From CAYJDR01 sp964368965 (GTDB taxonomy: Bacteria; Chrysiogenota; Deferribacteres; Deferribacterales; Mucispirillaceae): a DNA stretch of 6,151 nt. The notes under the pieces are model-generated. The model was not told the DNA's origin. It saw nothing but the letters and a program-made list of their open reading frames with translations, and searched no databases. Of this stretch, positions 1-5,870 are shown one piece after another. The stretch spans positions 1 to 6,151 of the forward strand of contig CAYJDR010000075.1 of the NCBI GenBank assembly GCA_964368965.1, given 5' to 3'. The position numbers and the translations under genes are program-made. Positions within the stretch are counted from its first letter, which is position 1. The number at the start of each line of letters is the position of its first letter.

Positions 1-37
1 TAGCTTTGCTAAGTTTTAAACACTCAACCCCTCGTCA

Positions 38-940
38 TCATAAATATTTTTTGCGCATGTCCTTGCGTATTTTCTTTATAGGAATTAAGTTTATAAATAA
101 TTTGAGCGCTTTGTTATCGCTAACTGTGTGCTTATTTCTAGGCGGTTCTTGCCCTTCTCTTAATATCATGAAATCGCAATCCTTGATAAAGTTAACAGAT
201 ACAGGAGTAATATTTTGCTTTTGCGCATTATGAATTAGCAAATATTCACAGGAGTAAAAGTATTTGTTTAAATCGAGTTCATCTAGGTGGTTATATAAAT
301 TGCAAACTTTATCCATTATTTCGGGCTTTCCATAGTAAATGACATCAGAGCCTGAACCGTAGGCGAAGTCGTTTATATTATTTTGAGCAAAGTTTCCTTC
401 CCAGCAATAGAACATTTTCTTATCAATATCAGGTATTTCATAGACTTTATCAGAATATCCCTTGATTGCGTTTATCAGCAAATAATTATCAAGGTTAAAC
501 TCTTTATTAAACCATAAATCGAGCCTTGCATTTATGACAAAATCGTAGTGTGTGCCTGTTTCACTTTGGTATTCTTTCCTGAGCTCGTTAACTTTGTAGC
601 GTGTGTAATAAATGTTATCTAGCGTCACTCTTTTATAGAATATATCGGTCAATTTTAAGCTGAAGCCTGCACCATTGTATGTGTCTTCAAACTGTTTATC
701 AGCAACGATTTTTTTCGGTTTAAATTTTTCATTGATAAAATTAAAGTCGCTTTCACTTAGCCCTATGCCTCTTTTTTCACCATCTAAATTATGCCATGAT
801 TTATCAGAGTGGTCTGTTTGCTCCCAAGTGTGGATAAATATATCAACATCTCCCAGTGGCTTAATGAAATTTTCTATAATATTATCAGCAGTTTGCCTGA
901 ACGTTCTTAAATGGCCGTAGAATTGTATAGCGATTTTCAT
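38..940 (-). CDS. Glycosyltransferase-like capsule/surface polysaccharide protein
   Basis: A complete 300-residue protein, last of the four-gene operon visible here. It has no signal peptide and no clear membrane span. Visible landmarks are an N-terminal beta strand followed by G-H-L-R-T-F (residues 9-14), DVDIFIHTW (31-39), YDFVINARLDLWF (132-144) with an R-x-D-like acidic site at 139-141, and a GSGSDVIYYG stretch (195-204). This layout matches a loosely defined group of GT-A-like proteins found in capsule and O-antigen clusters, so the inferred role is transfer of an activated residue to a surface glycan. The C-terminal 16 residues are hydrophobic then strongly basic (LIPIKKIRKDMRKKYL), as in many peripheral membrane glycosyltransferases. 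The start overlaps the previous stop as ATGA (938-940 with 937-939), with GAGG at 951-954 ten bases upstream. Neither donor nor acceptor can be told. The family assignment is moderate and the function is inferred. Confidence 0.72.
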   Translation of the reverse strand: MKIAIQFYGHLRTFRQTADNIIENFIKPLGDVDIFIHTWEQTDHSDKSWHNLDGEKRGIGLSESDFNFINEKFKPKKIVADKQFEDTYNGAGFSLKLTDIFYKRVTLDNIYYTRYKVNELRKEYQSETGTHYDFVINARLDLWFNKEFNLDNYLLINAIKGYSDKVYEIPDIDKKMFYCWEGNFAQNNINDFAYGSGSDVIYYGKPEIMDKVCNLYNHLDELDLNKYFYSCEYLLIHNAQKQNITPVSVNFIKDCDFMILREGQEPPRNKHTVSDNKALKLFINLIPIKKIRKDMRKKYL

Positions 941-1659
941 TTTAAATATTCCTCTAACTGTTCAGGCGTGCCTACGCATGCCCAATCTTCTTGTTTTATG
1001 TCATAACAGCCAATTTTCAACCCTGCTTTTATTGCCCAGTTGTATGCGTTTGACATGTAGTATTCATTCTTCGCCTTGTCGCCGTATATCATCATGTTGA
1101 TGGCGCAATTTACAAAGTCTGCGCCCCTCTTAAACAAATAAACACCGCAAATTGCATGGTTTGATATTGCTTCTTTTTCTTTTGTTTGAACTGCATAACC
1201 ATCAGCCCCTAGTGCAACAAACGAAAAGCAATCTTGCGTAGTATTAAACGTTAGCAGGCTACCATCTAAATTTCTAGCTTTTGCATCACTTATAAACTCG
1301 TTAAAAACTTTGTTGTTAAAGAAATTGTCTGAGTCGACAAACACGACCATATCGTCATTATTAATTGCGTTATGGGCAGCAAGCGCCGTACAACTAGCCC
1401 CTTGTGTTAGCTTTTCAACGGTGATAAATTTTACATGGTGGCTTTTTGAAATTTTTTCTAGCTCTGCCTTATTGTTGCGCAAAAACTCTTCCTGGATAAT
1501 AAGGGTGTATGTTGCGCCATTAACTTTTATGCTATCTAACACGTGCTCTATCATCATTTTGTCGTTCACATTTATAAACGGTTTCGGCTTATCGAAGCCT
1601 GCAACTTGAAAGCGTGAACCAGCGCCAGCCATTGGGATTACGATGTTTAGGTTACTCAT
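937..1659 (-). CDS. BcbE-like nucleotidyltransferase (NTP-transferase fold)
   Basis: A 240-residue single-domain cytosolic enzyme of the nucleotidyltransferase/GT-A fold. Visible motifs are the glycine-rich nucleotide loop G12-A-G-S-R16-F, the P25-K-P27 that follows it, QGAS (87-90), the metal-binding acidic pair D109-S-D111 in VFVDSDNFF, and the C-terminal GTPEQLEEY (230-238) typical of sugar or small-molecule nucleotidyltransferases. The closest subgroup I recognise is the BcbE type from Pasteurella multocida capsule loci. Campylobacter Cj1416, a cytidylyltransferase of the O-methyl phosphoramidate pathway, has the same general architecture. The expected reaction is NTP plus a phosphorylated substrate giving NDP-X and pyrophosphate; neither base nor substrate can be read. 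The gene starts inside the phosphatase gene's last codons (ATGAGTAA, 8-base overlap), with GGAG at 1670-1673 ten bases upstream. All core residues are present, so it should be active. Confidence 0.85.
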   Translation of the reverse strand: MSNLNIVIPMAGAGSRFQVAGFDKPKPFINVNDKMMIEHVLDSIKVNGATYTLIIQEEFLRNNKAELEKISKSHHVKFITVEKLTQGASCTALAAHNAINNDDMVVFVDSDNFFNNKVFNEFISDAKARNLDGSLLTFNTTQDCFSFVALGADGYAVQTKEKEAISNHAICGVYLFKRGADFVNCAINMMIYGDKAKNEYYMSNAYNWAIKAGLKIGCYDIKQEDWACVGTPEQLEEYLK

Positions 1660-2026
1660 CTTTCGCGTTCTCCATGATTATTTGTGGTGTTAGTTTATCC
1701 CACCCGTCAAAACGCAAAACCCTGTCATCTATCGTGATATCGGCATTTGGTTTGCCAAAAAATATTTCATCATACTGAATTTCGTGTTTTTCAAACCAGT
1801 CAAGTGTAATTTTACCAACATTAGCAATCACTTTGCCAACGTTATGCCCTTGCGAGCCCATGTTTCTAGCCGTGTGGATGATGATAGTATGCCCTTGTGC
1901 TTTAAGCCCATCAATCATATCTTTTGCACCAGGTTTTGGCAAAACATCTGCATAAGTTTCGCCTGCTTTTTTAAACTCACATATTGTGCCGTCTAAATCT
2001 ATACAAATTCTTAATTTCTTAGTCAT
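1652..2026 (-). CDS. HAD-family capsule biosynthesis phosphatase (EcbF/BcbF type)
   Basis: A small HAD-superfamily hydrolase with no large cap domain. Motif I is D10-L-D12-G-T14 (nucleophile and acid/base aspartates), motif II is T52 in HTAR, motif III is K92 in FFGKPNAD, and motif IV is D100-D101. All catalytic residues are intact. The length of 124 residues and the motif spacing match the EcbF/BcbF capsule phosphatases of Pasteurella multocida. An in-frame ATG at 2057-2059 would give 135 residues, but the start at 2024-2026 is preferred. It has GGAG at 2033-2036 at good spacing, gives the family length, and reduces the overlap with the upstream gene to 8 bases (ATGACTAA). The likely role is removing a phosphate from a small phosphorylated metabolite in the pathway served by the flanking kinase and nucleotidyltransferases. 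The substrate is unknown. It lies between two activating enzymes in the operon. Confidence 0.88.
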   Translation of the reverse strand: MTKKLRICIDLDGTICEFKKAGETYADVLPKPGAKDMIDGLKAQGHTIIIHTARNMGSQGHNVGKVIANVGKITLDWFEKHEIQYDEIFFGKPNADITIDDRVLRFDGWDKLTPQIIMENAKDE

Positions 2027-3647
2027 TTTTTTCTCCAAACAAGTCATTAAATTTTTCAACAGCTTTTAAATAAAATATTTTTTGCCTTTCTATATTATCT
2101 TTGTGTAACGGTATCATTGATAGGAACAATAGCGCCTCTATCAACTTTATCTGCTTTATATCAAAGCCAGCCGAAGTTGCTTTTTCATCAAAAAATGTGG
2201 TCAGTTCTTCCTGAAAATCAAGGCAGTTATTGACTACCTCGAATTGATTTCCATCTTCTTTTAAGCTGAATAAACCATGCACTGCGAAATCATAACCTCC
2301 GACAACCGAGTGCCTCAACTTTGCGATATCATACCGAGGGTCGCCATAGATAGTTTGCACCCCTAACCTGCCACGAGGGTCAATCAATCTACATATAAAC
2401 GAGTTTGTGTCAAACAAAATGTTAGAAAAGCAATAATCGCCATGCATTACAGTCACATCAACAGAATTGACTAACTCCTCTATCGACTCGTTGATTTTTG
2501 CCTGTAGCTGTTTAATGTTAACATTTACTTTGCCGTTGATTGTGATTGTGCCATAGTTCCAGATATTTAGCCAATATGGTTTCTGCTCTTGTAGTTCTTC
2601 TAGCCTTTGCCATGTTTTATGTAGATATAAGTCATAAAAATTATCTTTCTCTAGTTGCCCTTTACAATCTTTGAGCAGTTTGTGGAAGTCGAACAACCTT
2701 GACACAATCAGCTGCCACTCCTCCAGCGTCAAGTTGCCTAAGATAAACAATTCAGACAGCGCGCTATAGCCATACATCTCCATAGTTAGCGAGGCAGTAT
2801 CGATGCTTTCAGTATAGTCGATAACCCTTGGCGCTAAAATGCTTAGCTCTTCTGGTAAGTTTTTATACCATGCATATTCATCTGCCAATTTCTGCTTTTT
2901 TGTAGAATGTTTTGTGATTGTGCCTCTAATTTGGTCAGTGAGCAGGCTATTAAACTCCCTCGAGTTGAAAAAGTTGTTTTGAGCCTTGATTATGCCAGAC
3001 TTATGCCCTAGATCAAACCAAGTTGTAGCTTCTTGCAAAAGTATTTTATGGCTTTCGTTGTAGATGGTTATAACATCTGACAATTGCCTTTTACCATTTG
3101 CGATAGCATCTTTTGTTAAGCGACTTAATAACTTAGCATCTGCAAACTGGTAATAACCAACGAATACTTCTTTATTCGTTATATCAATATTTTTCTGTTT
3201 ATCATAGATTGTTTTAACAAATCTATCCTCATCTGCTTCTGCTAAACACCACCTTTCTGGAGCTGAAAAGTCTTTCGATGTTAAAATAAGATCAATATCA
3301 TTATTTTGAACTTCATCACAGAGGGTGTCACCTAGCACTATCTCGACATTCTCGTAAGAAATTATATCAAGCGCTGAGTTGAGGGAATTTAAGATAGAGA
3401 AACTTCCATATTCCTCTATTTGTTTTTCTGCATTAACTAAAGCAAATTTTGTTTCAGGATAGTTATTTTGGATGTATGTTTTTGTTTTGATATTGTTTTC
3501 ATTTAATACAATTATCAGCTCATGAGATTTGAGATAGTTTTCAACAACCCATGCAATAGCGGGCTTGCCTCTTATGGGAGTTAGCTGCTCTTGATAAGAA
3601 ACCGCATCTGAAAAAGGTTTTGCAGCTAATATTACCGTAGATTTCAT
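2019..3647 (-). CDS. Fusion of degenerate nucleotidyltransferase domain and APH/choline-kinase-like domain
   Basis: A 542-residue two-domain protein, first gene of the operon. Residues 1 to about 230 look like a nucleotidyltransferase fold: an initial VILAA strand, P24-I-R-G-K-P29, VLGDT (104-108), and WFDLGHKSGIIKAQ (210-223), the usual domain end. The glycine-rich G-x-G-x-R loop is missing, replaced by AKPFSDAVSYQEQ. Residues of about 235-540 resemble aminoglycoside phosphotransferase/choline kinases. These include a candidate ATP lysine in GTITKHS (242-248), an EYAWYKNLP helix (257-265), the catalytic loop H402-G-D404-Y-C-F-S-N409, the metal-binding D423-P-R-G, and GDPRYDIAKL (435-444). 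The kinase part should therefore phosphorylate a small alcohol or amine, reminiscent of LicA. The start is supported by GAGG five bases upstream, in agttgaggttaaa. The stop overlaps the phosphatase start. The substrate is unknown, and so is whether the first domain is catalytic. Confidence 0.85.
   Translation of the reverse strand: MKSTVILAAKPFSDAVSYQEQLTPIRGKPAIAWVVENYLKSHELIIVLNENNIKTKTYIQNNYPETKFALVNAEKQIEEYGSFSILNSLNSALDIISYENVEIVLGDTLCDEVQNNDIDLILTSKDFSAPERWCLAEADEDRFVKTIYDKQKNIDITNKEVFVGYYQFADAKLLSRLTKDAIANGKRQLSDVITIYNESHKILLQEATTWFDLGHKSGIIKAQNNFFNSREFNSLLTDQIRGTITKHSTKKQKLADEYAWYKNLPEELSILAPRVIDYTESIDTASLTMEMYGYSALSELFILGNLTLEEWQLIVSRLFDFHKLLKDCKGQLEKDNFYDLYLHKTWQRLEELQEQKPYWLNIWNYGTITINGKVNVNIKQLQAKINESIEELVNSVDVTVMHGDYCFSNILFDTNSFICRLIDPRGRLGVQTIYGDPRYDIAKLRHSVVGGYDFAVHGLFSLKEDGNQFEVVNNCLDFQEELTTFFDEKATSAGFDIKQIKLIEALLFLSMIPLHKDNIERQKIFYLKAVEKFNDLFGEKND
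2033..2036 (-). promoter_or_regulatory. Ribosome binding site deciding the phosphatase start
   Basis: GGAG on the minus strand, six bases before the ATG at 2024-2026. It lies inside the last codons of the fusion gene and favours the 124-residue phosphatase over the longer 135-residue reading. The bases between it and the ATG are all A, forming a run of seven A with the start codon. Confidence 0.6.
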
Positions 3648-3692
3648 TTTAACCTCAACTTATAAGCTTTTACATTATCATTCAATAATTAA

Positions 3693-3719
3693 ACTATACA
3701 ACAAATGTTAGTTAGTCAA
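3693..3719 (-). promoter_or_regulatory. Candidate sigma-70 promoter of the four-gene polysaccharide operon
   Basis: On the minus strand TTGACT (3714-3719) and TATAGT (3693-3698) each match five of six bases of the -35 and -10 consensus. The 15-base spacer is shorter than the ideal 17. The predicted start of transcription is near 3686, leaving a leader of about 40 bases before the ATG at 3647. This is the best match in the gap; read-through from the regulator gene is an alternative source of transcription. Confidence 0.4.
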
Positions 3720-3723
3720 CTCG

Positions 3724-3740
3724 TATTTTCAAAGAAAATA
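3724..3740. repeat. Small AT-rich inverted repeat after the regulator gene
   Basis: A perfect 7-base inverted repeat, TATTTTC-aaa-GAAAATA, begins 15 bases past the regulator stop and ends just before the candidate -35 box of the next operon. The stem is mostly A-T and no T-run follows it in the direction of transcription, so it is a poor terminator. It could equally be an operator or chance in AT-rich DNA. Confidence 0.3.
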
Positions 3741-3754
3741 TACTCAAGCTATAC

Positions 3755-5713
3755 TTATTTTATCCCCATTTTCGCCAGTTTTTTATATAGCGTTGGTCTT
3801 GATATATTCAGCATACGTGCTGCTTTTGCATAATTATCGCCGCATTGCTCTAGTGCTTGTAGGATGGTTTCATGCATGCGTTTTTCACTTGCATTATGTA
3901 CTGCACCGCCATCAGTTATAAGCCGTGGCAGATGCTCAACATTCACAGTTTTGCTATCTTTCACCATATACAGTGCTGATATTACAGCATTTTCCAGCTG
4001 TCTGATGTTTCCTGGCCATGAGTATGTTAGGAATAAGTTTTCAACTTCTTTCGAGAGTTTAACTTCATGTTGGCAAATAGCTTGTTCACGCATAATAAAG
4101 TGATTTGCTAATAGCAAAACATCTCGCCCACGCTCACGAAGTGGAGGTACGTAAAAGTTTATTACTGATAGCCTGAAGTATAGATCTTGCCTAAACTCTT
4201 TCTTGTCAACTTGGTCATATAAGTTGACATTGGTCGCCGCAATCACACGCACATTAACAGGTATCGACTTTTTACCGCCGATACGTATAACTTGCCTCTC
4301 CTCAAGCACACGCAATAAAACTGGTTGCAACGATAACGGCATATCGCCTATTTCATCAAGAAAAAGCGTACCGTTGTTCGCATACTCAATCTTACCCATG
4401 CTACCCGACTTCGACGCACCTGTAAAAGCACCTTCAACATATCCAAACAACTCACTTTCGATAAGGTTTGCAGGGATAGAGGCACAGTTGATAGCTACAA
4501 AATGCCCCTTAACGCCTGACGCCTCGTGTATGGCTTGCGCAATCATCTCCTTACCTGTGCCACTTTCGCCAAGTATCAACACATTATGCCTTGCTTGTGC
4601 GATATCATCAACTTGTTCTTTCAGTTGGCTTAGTGACGGATGTTCGCCTATCATGCTATTAAGTGAATAGCGCGTATTTGCCTTAGATGGCGCTTGCAAA
4701 AAAAGCGTGTAGCCAATATGTTTGCCATCGCTAGCGTTGTTCAACTTCTTGATGACTGCTGAAATTTTTCTTTTATCAGAGAGCTCTAGCATGTGCTTGT
4801 TAGCATACTTGCTATTCTCATCAAAGTTCACATAGTTAAGCACTTTTTCGATATTCAGGATATATTGTGCTAAGTTCATATCCTCATTATGCGCTATGAT
4901 TTGTTTTGCTAGGTTGCAAATATATGCGATATTATTATTCTCGTCGATTGTGATAACGCCGTGAGTATTATCAATATTTGCTGTATTTTGGCTGATTGTT
5001 TGCCTTATTAGCTCGTTAGATGTGTGCTCAAACATCATCTTGATTGCGTTCTCGATAGTCATTGCACGGGTAGATAAGTTGTTGAAACGCTTGATGATGT
5101 CGTATTGCATAAAATCAAGATCACCACGAGTCAGAACACCTATCGTGCCAATAGATTCCCCATTCAACACAATAGGGGCACTAGTCATAACAATGTGCTC
5201 AAAAAAATCTAGATAACTGTATTGCCCAAGCATTTGCGTTGCTTTCTGCTCGCTCATAGCTATAGAATGTGCTGTAGTGCCAATAGCTTCAAGCGATATG
5301 TTTGTATTAACGCCAAAATTATAATTATGGTAGAACTTGATATCATCTGGTGCACCATACTCAGCTATTATAATACCATGTGAATTAGTTAAGAAAAAGT
5401 ATGGCTTAACCATCACTGCAATGTGTTGTATAGGTATATGGATTTTATAAAGTTCATCAAACGTATCTAACATAACTTTTTCAACTGCATCTTTAGCTTT
5501 ATAGCGCTTAGCACAATCAACGAATGGAAAAGCTGTCTTTGGCGAAATCCCCATTTTTATTGATGTTTGCCATGAGTTCAATATAACATCAGGAATTTTC
5601 GAAAACTCGCTTATATCCTTGTTGTTATAAACTACTTCTCGCTTTGCATTAACGATATAACGCAAAGAATTATCATCAAAGTCTACAAAAAAATTTAATA
5701 TATTAGATAACAT
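3755..5713 (-). CDS. Sigma-54-dependent transcriptional activator, AcoR/DhaR-like, GAF-AAA+-Fis HTH
   Basis: A complete 652-residue bacterial enhancer-binding protein. The N-terminal part (about 1-225) is AcoR-like: the entry motif VILNSWQTSIKMGISP (43-58) and a GAF-like sensor with LEAIGTTAHSIAM (141-153) and APIVLNGESIGTIGVLT (179-195). A PAS-like segment follows at about 245-340. The central AAA+ domain (about 350-590) is intact: Walker A GESGTGKE (382-389), the sigma-54-contacting loop GAFTGA (428-433), Walker B TLFLDEIG (449-456), sensor I VIAATN (490-495), arginine fingers in FRQDLYFRL (507-515), and WPGNIRQLEN (566-575). The C-terminus is a Fis-type helix-turn-helix (about 614-650, with AARMLNISRPTLYKKL). 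There is no receiver domain, so it should sense a small molecule directly. AGAGGG lies just upstream of the ATG. It is divergent from the Tat-signal gene, whose gap carries a sigma-54 promoter, making that gene its expected target. The effector is unknown. Confidence 0.95.
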   Translation of the reverse strand: MLSNILNFFVDFDDNSLRYIVNAKREVVYNNKDISEFSKIPDVILNSWQTSIKMGISPKTAFPFVDCAKRYKAKDAVEKVMLDTFDELYKIHIPIQHIAVMVKPYFFLTNSHGIIIAEYGAPDDIKFYHNYNFGVNTNISLEAIGTTAHSIAMSEQKATQMLGQYSYLDFFEHIVMTSAPIVLNGESIGTIGVLTRGDLDFMQYDIIKRFNNLSTRAMTIENAIKMMFEHTSNELIRQTISQNTANIDNTHGVITIDENNNIAYICNLAKQIIAHNEDMNLAQYILNIEKVLNYVNFDENSKYANKHMLELSDKRKISAVIKKLNNASDGKHIGYTLFLQAPSKANTRYSLNSMIGEHPSLSQLKEQVDDIAQARHNVLILGESGTGKEMIAQAIHEASGVKGHFVAINCASIPANLIESELFGYVEGAFTGASKSGSMGKIEYANNGTLFLDEIGDMPLSLQPVLLRVLEERQVIRIGGKKSIPVNVRVIAATNVNLYDQVDKKEFRQDLYFRLSVINFYVPPLRERGRDVLLLANHFIMREQAICQHEVKLSKEVENLFLTYSWPGNIRQLENAVISALYMVKDSKTVNVEHLPRLITDGGAVHNASEKRMHETILQALEQCGDNYAKAARMLNISRPTLYKKLAKMGIK

Positions 5714-5738
5714 GTTCCCTCTTTAAATGCAAACGCTC

Positions 5739-5754
5739 TTTACACTAGTGTAAA
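5739..5754. promoter_or_regulatory. Palindromic activator-binding site 1 (predicted UAS)
   Basis: A perfect 16-base palindrome, TTTACACTAGTGTAAA, centred about 100 bases before the predicted sigma-54 start site of the plus-strand gene. This is a typical position and symmetry for a Fis-type enhancer-binding dimer. The neighbouring activator gene is the obvious binder (inference). Confidence 0.7.
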
Positions 5755-5775
5755 ATACATTTACACTAATTGCAA
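5747..5775 (-). promoter_or_regulatory. Weak candidate promoter of the activator gene
   Basis: On the minus strand TTGCAA (5770-5775) and TACACT (5747-5752) are 17 bases apart, each matching four of six consensus positions. The -10 box would lie within the perfect palindrome and the -35 box at the edge of the second copy, so binding of the activator would block its own transcription. The match is weak. Confidence 0.3.
5760..5775. promoter_or_regulatory. Degenerate second activator-binding site (predicted UAS)
   Basis: TTTACACTAATTGCAA matches the upstream palindrome at 12 of 16 positions. Its left half (TTTACACTA, 5760-5768) is identical to 5739-5747. The offset is exactly 21 bases, about two helical turns, so both sites face the same side of the DNA. 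This is common for cooperative binding of sigma-54 activators. Confidence 0.55.
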
Positions 5776-5819
5776 TCTAAAATCACGTATCCTCAATATT
5801 TATTAATGTTTTTTAATGT

Positions 5820-5835
5820 TGGCATAGATATTGCT
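5820..5835 (+). promoter_or_regulatory. Sigma-54 (-24/-12) promoter of the Tat-signal gene
   Basis: TGGCATAGATATTGCT has the invariant GG (5821-5822) and GC (5833-5834) with exactly ten bases between them, matching the TGGCAC-N5-TTGCW consensus with one change (C to T). The predicted start of transcription is near 5846, about 25 bases before the ATG. The divergent gene encodes a sigma-54 activator, which supports the call independently. Confidence 0.85.
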
Positions 5836-5856
5836 CTATAACAACTATTACGCATG

Positions 5857-5862
5857 AGGAGG
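5857..5862 (+). promoter_or_regulatory. Consensus ribosome binding site of the Tat-signal gene
   Basis: AGGAGG, eight bases before the ATG at 5871. Its full match to the anti-Shine-Dalgarno sequence fixes the start at 5871 rather than the internal ATG at 5973 (Met35), which has no comparable site. Confidence 0.8.
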
Positions 5863-5870
5863 ATATGTAA

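Noticed and set aside
1..37. Start of a fifth operon gene downstream of position 38 on the minus strand
   Set aside because: A GAGGGG sequence is present, but ATG, GTG and TTG starts here all hit a stop within a few codons. A further gene may start just outside the window, but nothing can be called.
6..233. 75-codon plus-strand open frame at the left edge
   Set aside because: It is antisense to the C-terminus of the glycosyltransferase-like gene and has no supporting motif.
2027..2059. Longer phosphatase start at 2057-2059 (135 residues)
   Set aside because: The internal ATG at 2024-2026 has a better-placed GGAG, gives the family's usual length and leaves the same 8-base overlap style as the next junction.
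3724..3740. Rho-independent terminator of the activator gene
   Set aside because: The inverted repeat is almost all A-T and is not followed by a T-run on the minus strand.
4203..4670. 155-codon plus-strand open frame opposite the AAA+ domain of the activator
   Set aside because: It lies wholly within a highly conserved, unambiguous coding region on the other strand and its translation has no family features.
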